From Nomia melanderi (lineage: Eukaryota; Arthropoda; Insecta; Hymenoptera; Halictidae): a stretch of DNA of 64,000 nucleotides. The notes under the pieces are model-generated. The model saw only the letters and a list, made by a program, of their open reading frames with translations. It was not told the origin of the DNA and made no database searches. The stretch's first letter is position 1. Every line of letters starts with the position of its first letter. Shown here in pieces: positions 57,791 to 64,000 of this stretch. The stretch spans positions 11,726,606 to 11,790,605 of the forward strand of contig NC_135009.1 of assembly GCF_051020985.1 (NCBI RefSeq), in the 5' to 3' direction. The translations under genes were made by a program, and so were the position numbers.

Positions 57791-59496
57791 TCAGCTTGCG
57801 TCGTTAGCCAACTGAGAGAGATGTCCCGGCTTTGTTTTAGCGAGTGCAATGACAATAGATTGCCATTCATTTTGTTTCCTTTTTTTGGTATTTAGTAGAC
57901 TCTGAACTGGAAATATTCGCAGTTCGTTAAGCAGCTTCCTTAATTTTATGAAACACGATTTTTAATGGAGTCTGATAGATGAGTTTAATTAAGGTTAATG
58001 AAAAAGGTTACGGTTGTAGCGTTTTCTCAGGACGCAAGCGTCGAGCGGAATGATCCGCGACTTATTTTGGGTTTCGTTAATATTATAGTTTTCGCAGTGG
58101 TTTCTTCATTTCGGTTCTCTTAGCGATGAAAACGATGTTATTTACAAAGATCGCGTGAAAAATATATGGTGCGGTATACAATACAAACTACGCGTCGGTA
58201 TTGCGTCTAATATATTACAGTTGCTCTTTGAGCGTCCGATTTGATTTTTGGCATGATATGTATGTTGATATGTGTCGTTAATCTAGATTAAATCTAGATT
58301 CTGGAACCCTCCCTTTAAAGTTTCATCGAGAAATAATAGTACAAAAACAATCGTAGAAATTCCTTCAAACCATATAATTCAATTCTTCAAACTATACAAT
58401 AAATACAACATAAATATTCTAACAGAACCAACGCTAAGTAAAGCCCATTACTTATCCAATAAAACATCCCCAAAAGCTTCGACTAAAAGACTAACCTTAA
58501 AAACTGAAATTTTAATGAATCCCACAATCCACGAGAAACCCCCATCGAAGGTGAATTCCAAGATTCACCCGTCAATCGATTAAACCCCGTTCGCCTCGAT
58601 TATCTCGATTATCCTCGTACAATACGGATCCAATAATTAGAAACACGCAATTCTATTCTCTTACTTTATCCCTAATACAAAACACCGTCCGAATATTATA
58701 CGTTGCAGCTCGATATCGCTTCAACCGTCGTCCTATGTTACATATATCCTATAGAAAAGAAAAACTGTACCATTTGTATATCACATGTTTTGATATGTAT
58801 GCGTTACGCGTTCGTCCCTCGAACGTGTTTCCCGACACGCCGATACGCGCGGGAACACGCGGCAATTAACGGCGAGACGGAGACCCTTCGATATTTAATT
58901 AGATTAATTAGAATCCCGTCCCGCGGCCGCCGGTTTCGTACTTTCAATTAAATTTTCCGCGCGCGGCACGGCGCGGCGTGCCCGCACAAAGCGGGTATCG
59001 ATCAAACGGGTAATGCGATTGAGGCTTTGACCGTTTCCCGCTGTTTCGTTTCAGTCTGTCTTCAAAGGCCCGAAAAAGAATTTCGCGCTTTGCCCTCCGC
59101 CGTTTCCAATTTGTACGGTTCGGTCGCGTGCTACCTGGAAATAAGAGTATCGCCGCTAGCGATGGGCCGAAGCGCGTCGCGAGCATCGCGCGGGCTTGAT
59201 AACCCGTGGTCGAACGCTTGCGAGTACCAGAGGAAATCGTACTCGTCGGTACTAACATCGAGTACAATGAAAATTATGTTCCACTTAATTCGGTCTTTGA
59301 TTACTTGATTGGCACATTGCACGGCGGCTGAAATTCAGATGCTAGAAACGCGAGCGTCGGTGATTATATTGACGTATTTTTAAACGTCAGTCGAACTGGA
59401 ATTTGTAACTTACGAAGGAGGATACGGAATTTTGTAATTTTACCATGTTACGCTAATGTAGGACTAGCAATTAATCTATGGAGTAAAAATTCCGCG
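57791..59496. other. Non-coding stretch, partly CpG-rich
   Basis: 58.8-59.25 kb is CpG-rich with overlapping frames on both strands. No domain seen. Confidence 0.4.
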
Positions 59497-59698
59497 TTAA
59501 CACTAGAACTACCAGTCAAAATGACTGGTTTCGATTATTTAATTAATATCTTCAAAGCACTGAATATTCGAAATAATTTTGAACAGAGTTTCACTTGAGT
59601 ACTACAATGAATGTTCGAAGAGACTGAAAATGATCTGTTACAGTTTTTATAGGGGTCACAGGTTAATCGTATGAAATGCTCGGTAGTTCTAGTGTTAA
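59497..59698 (+). mobile_element. Family C MITE, complete
   Basis: TTAA at 59497-59500 and 59695-59698. Ends CACTAGAACTACC and GGTAGTTCTAGTG are a perfect 13-base inverted pair identical to those of 8895-9112. Confidence 0.9.
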
Positions 59699-60337
59699 AG
59701 GAAATATATTATTCCATTGAAGAAGTTGCTTTGAAAATTGAAAGATCCAACGAGTCTTCGTCAAAAGATCATCACGAAATTCTCGAATTAATTCCGGTCG
59801 ATCACTCGATCGAGTATATCATTTTATCGGAGAAAACGGAGGTCGGAAGTCGAAGGATCTTATCGTCAGACGAACCTCTCAAACTTTACACTTCAAGTTC
59901 AACCTCGAAAGATTCGAATAATCATGAAATCATAAAATACTAATAAACCCTCAAAAATTCGTATAATTAAAATCGTAACCGAGTGACTGCCGAGCGGCTA
60001 ATCAAATATCAATCGAACGGATTATCGTTTCTTTCCGATGGAAAATGTAAATACTACATAGATTACTTACGTAATAAAAGCAGTATTCGTTACAGAACCG
60101 ACTATACTCGAGAGCCTTTGATATCCTCCGTCAAAGTACTCGCAAACTGTTCGAACCTATCGTCCACGAGCCCGTAGTGTACTAAATGTGTACCATATTC
60201 AGTCCCATCGCCAATCATTTCGTTCAGTCGACTAGAAAATTCTACCGAACGATTAACCTTTCGATAGGAGCGACGAAACCGAAGATCATCGAGCCGATAT
60301 CCCAGCCCAATTAATCGCGATCCTCACCAGGTGGCAC
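59699..60337. other. Non-coding stretch without recognised gene
   Basis: A 90-codon frame at 59671-59943 starts inside the MITE terminus and has no recognisable domain. I do not call it a gene. Confidence 0.4.
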
Positions 60338-60500
<163 letters not shown>

Positions 60501-60949
60501 ACCCACACGCAATAAGCTTAACGACTCGATATAACAACTTCCAATGTGGATTATAAAAATATTAAATCTTTTATATAGTACGAACTAGTTAACCTATATG
60601 ATATGTAAACTCACGGACCAATGTGATCCATGGGACACGCGCCCGCGCGAACCGCTCGATCGCGGGGAGGATCCAGCCGATAGATCCTGTCTCCCCGTGA
60701 ACGCTCGTTTCGCCGGAATTCGCGGGTCTTCTATGATATTTTGGCCGGCGTTACTGTTACTTCGTGTCGAACTGTGTCCATCTTTGGGTGCATGTCTGTG
60801 TGTACGAGTCGTCGGGAATCGACGATCGATGTACGCCTCTGCGCGATCTCACCGGTTGCAAGGATCTTAATGCTTTCATTTATATTTACAAGTCACTTCT
60901 CATTGGTGCATTGCACGACGGTTGGAATCGAGTGAACAAAATTGGAACG

Positions 60950-61424
60950 TTAACACTGGAACCAGCATTCCGTACGATCGATATTCTTACAAACATTTTA
61001 ACAACTTCTCGGATTTCTCAATTATTAGTCAAATTAAAATTACTCTTCCGAGCGTAGCTACATTTAAATCGTTTCAGACGTTCATCAGTTTTAACACGTT
61101 GAGTGTCACGGGGTCACTGGTGACCCGACCAAATCACTATAATTCAGTCCATTAAACGATGATCATTCGAATTGTTATATTACAGATAATGCTACCTACC
61201 ATTCGGCAAGATAAAGTGCAATAATTCGATTCAACGAAATTTGACATAGTTCTCTCATTTCGTGTATTTTGCCACGTGAAAGCGTTCAACGTGTTAAAAA
61301 AATTGACATATTTTTCTCATTTCGTGTACTTTGCCACGCGAAAGCGTTCAACGTGTTAATATATCAGCAATTTGGAAACAAGGAAACTAAGCTATTTCCA
61401 CCGACGCGGTGGTTCCAGTGTTAA
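60950..61424 (+). mobile_element. Family C MITE interrupted by a family B copy
   Basis: TTAA at 60950-60953 and 61421-61424. Ends CACTGGAACCAGC and CGGTGGTTCCAGTG. The family B element 61091-61359 lies inside. Confidence 0.82.
61091..61359 (+). mobile_element. Family B MITE nested in family C, with duplicated right end
   Basis: TTAA at 61091-61094. Left end CACGTTGAGTGTCACGGGGT, then CACTGGTGACCC. A complete right end GCGTTCAACGTG + TTAA occurs at 61282-61297, and the last 62 bases are then repeated with small changes, ending in a second GCGTTCAACGTG + TTAA at 61356-61359. Confidence 0.85.
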
Positions 61425-61879
61425 AGATTTTTATGAGGATTACCGGTCCGCTCGTTCCTACCTTGTTATTTGAATTCGTACTAACAAGATCTCCATCGGA
61501 GAAACATTTCCGCGAGATAATTCCATCAGATTACACGGGTGGCCCGAGTGCACAGAACCATCGGCTTACTTCGCCCGCAAAGTTCACAAAGGAAGTCGAT
61601 TTCTTTGTTCCACTTCGGCCCCCGTTTCGTCCGTAAGAAGCGCAGGCAAACTTCGATCATCTTGTCCCGATGCAACCCGTATGTGTATTGTACGTGTGTA
61701 TGTGACAGTACTGTGTACGCGGGTGTCTGTACCACGGAACAAGACATGCGGTCTTGCGCGCAGCCACGTGGAGGAACGTGGGCAACAGTATCGATGGATC
61801 ATTCTGCTCTCTTACCGGAGATCGATCGACCTAAATACCCCGTCGTACAATGTGCTCGAACTCGTTCGCCGCCGGGAAT
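61425..61879. other. Non-coding stretch without recognised gene
   Basis: Short overlapping frames only. No feature supportable. Confidence 0.4.
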
Positions 61880-62750
61880 CGACGGACATACGTCCGACCC
61901 CCATTCTCCCAATTCTCATCCCCTCTTTCCGTCTCTCCACCGTTTCTCCCGCTTGTCTCATTTTCTTCCCTCCTCCCTTACCGTTCCTCTTACTCCCTCA
62001 CTCCCTCCCTTTTCCCTCTGTTTTATTTATCTTTTTCTCACTCTCTACCTTTATCTTCCACTCACTGTCTTCATCCCCTATCTTCCCCCTTTTCCTCATA
62101 TTTCTTCTCTCTCTTCCTTTCTCCAATTTTTACTCCACCTATTCCTTTCCTAATTTTTATGCTCTATTTTCCCTATTATTCATCCCTCCTTTTCATCCTC
62201 TCTCGCAGTTCGTCATTCCTTCCACTTTTTGTAACGACCAAAGTTCCGAATCCGTTTTATTTATCTTTTTCTCTTTACCTTCACCTACTCGCACTCCGTC
62301 TTCATCCCCTATCTCCCCCCCCTTTCCTTATATTTTTTCTTTTGGTTCTCTTCTTTTCTCTAATTTTTACTGTACCTTTCCTAATTTTTATGCTCTATTT
62401 TCCCTATTACTCATCCTTCCTTTTCGTCCTCTCTCGCAATTCGTCGTTCCTCTCTCTTTCGCTTTCCGTAGCTCAGTAACGACCGAAGTTCCGAATCCGT
62501 TTTATTTATCTTTTTCTTTTCACCTTTACCTCCCACTCGCACTCTGTCTTCATCTACCTTCATCTAAATCTCTTTCCTCCCCCTTCTCCCTGGTATTCCG
62601 CTTTTTCCCTTGTACTTCTCTTTGTATCTTTTCCTTTCTCTATTTGTCACGCTCTATTTTCCCTTATTATCCCTTCACCCTTGTTCTCTTCCATCCTCCT
62701 CTCTCTCTTTCACTTTCCGCAACTGAGTAACGAGCGTAGCTCCGAATCTT
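61880..62750. repeat. Polypyrimidine block with a diverged triplicated unit of about 240 bases
   Basis: Almost only C and T on the + strand. Units start at 62020, 62254 and 62499 with GTTTTATTTATCTTTTTCT. Units 1 and 2 end with AAGTTCCGAATCC and unit 3 with the diverged AGCTCCGAATC. Units 1 and 2 also share TAATTTTTATGCTCTATTTT. The 349-codon frame over this block is Phe/Ser/Pro/Leu low complexity caused by the lack of stop codons in pyrimidine-only DNA and is not called a gene. Confidence 0.9.
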
Positions 62751-64000
62751 CTCTCCCACGTTTTAGCTCCGATAACACGTTCTCCAATAGGATGCACGTG
62801 GCCGCGACTGATATAGAAGATCGTCCGTCCGAATTCCGCCCCTGTTCCATCGAGGAACGTCCGGATAGAACGCGTGCACTACCACCACCGCCACCACCAC
62901 CGGCAGATAATTCAGTGAGATCTAGCTGGCTGCCGAACCCTCTTCACTACAGCGCGTTTCAAGTCGAATTCCCCTTCGATACGTGAAATATGTACGGCGC
63001 TTCGGCGTCGATCATTCGAGCCAGGGAGGTTTTCGATGCTGTATCTTGCTAGCAAGATGATCAACCCTTTTATCGGTTATTCGGTTACTTGGTTATTTAT
63101 ATTCAAAATAAGTTTCCTTCGATTATTCACATTTTTCGTTATCGTTCACTTTAAATGGTATTTGTATATTGAAAAGAGAAATATGAGTATACTTCGTTCA
63201 TATTTGAATACTTATAGAAATGGCACTTTGCCTTTAATACCTTTTATATAAAAAGATACGTTGAAAATGTTATTTTCGACTTTCTTGGAACTGATGAGCT
63301 TTCAGGAATTCTATTAATGATTTATTAATAGACACTATTACTGAATTTTAGAGTAAAACTCAAGGTCTGCCATTTTTGTTATCTGTTCAGTGTTATTTCT
63401 GTTCGGTTCATTCTTGCTGCCGCGTAATTGACTGCTGTTACTCGACGGAATACGGCAGACGAGGCTCCTAATACGATTCTCGTCTGACGGACGATCGATT
63501 CTGTCACGGTCCGCTAATTTTCTGCTCCTCGAAGGATATTGTTAGCCCTTTGAGATATGGGGAGAGCGTAGTTTCATCATTTCCGCGAGCGAGGTAAGTT
63601 TAAGCTGATCATCGAGCTAACGAACCATTCTTAGCGGATTAATCGGTTTCGACTGGCGAGAAACTAATGAGCAATACGAGCGTTTTTTAGGGAAGTTTTG
63701 TTGCTTGTTGAATTGTATAAAAGTGCATTCGACTCGTTGAATATTCATTGTTTTCAGAGGCACGACTATATGAAATTGTCTGTTCATTGTAAATTGTTCT
63801 TTCTAGCAATTTCTTGGAGTCACGAAAAGAATAGTCGAAACGTACGAGAAATAAATAATAAATACAATTTATAATATATATTTTGCAGATGTGTTTCATA
63901 TTATTATTTTCTTAAAATTATGACACTGAAAGAACGTTGAATAATTGGGCTAAATTTTTGTCACGGGTGTAGCAAATCCAAACTTGTAATAGCTATCGCG
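62751..64000. other. Stretch with one doubtful frame, otherwise non-coding
   Basis: From 62750 to 62986 (+) the frame running out of the polypyrimidine block stays open and reads HVAATDIEDRPSEFRPCSIE, then a proline run from CCACCACCG repeats and LHYSAFQVEFPFDT before the stop. A splice acceptor (CAACTGAG) at the end of the pyrimidine tract could in principle open it. No domain is recognised, so it is not called. The rest is AT-rich. Confidence 0.3.

Noticed and set aside
59671..59943. 90-codon frame with Ser/Glu-rich translation
   Set aside because: It begins within the terminal repeat of a family C MITE and has no recognisable domain; more likely chance.
61681..62730. 349-codon open frame on the + strand, the longest in the window
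   Set aside because: It is Phe/Ser/Leu/Pro low complexity arising from pyrimidine-only DNA, which contains no stop codons, and two other frames stay open over the same block.

Overview
The window looks like nuclear DNA of an insect, most probably a hymenopteran (bee-like). It has an AT-rich background with scattered CpG-rich islands, GT-AG introns of 80 to 1,400 bases, and many short TTAA-flanked elements. The order is inferred from these features and from the gene family; no search could be run.

Region 1 (1-9603, + strand) is the 3' end of one gene of the Dscam family (Down syndrome cell adhesion molecule; Dscam2-like). Thirteen coding exons could be joined. The reading frame and intron phase stay consistent from 511 to the stop at 9601-9603, giving 833 residues: two fibronectin III (FN3) domains, one Ig domain, two FN3 domains, one membrane helix and a cytoplasmic tail of about 300 residues. 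This is the usual order of the membrane-proximal part of Dscam proteins (FN3-3, FN3-4, Ig10, FN3-5, FN3-6, TM, tail). The N-terminal part lies upstream of the window. One intron (3061-3506) has a GC donor instead of GT.

Region 2 (9604 to about 13.7 kb) is probably 3' UTR and downstream sequence. The first canonical AATAAA I find after the stop is at 13705.

Region 3 (13.9-64 kb) contains no gene I can support. It holds GC-rich non-coding islands, AT-rich stretches, minisatellites, a 104-base pure CT run and a polypyrimidine block with a diverged triplicated unit of about 240 bases.

The most striking content is a set of short non-autonomous elements, about 190-280 bases when intact, bounded by TTAA and terminal inverted repeats, as in piggyBac-type transposons. 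I sort them into families A to F plus one tentative A-like copy. Some are nested exactly at TTAA: C inside B at 34 kb, B inside C at 61 kb, B inside A at 42 kb, C inside D at 1.9 kb. B and C have therefore each inserted into the other. A separate hAT-like element at 6333-6636 has a perfect 8-base target duplication inside a Dscam intron, and a 0.7 kb hairpin element lies at 56868-57552. Nearly every Dscam intron longer than 440 bases carries such an element or a minisatellite, whereas introns up to 240 bases carry none I can see.
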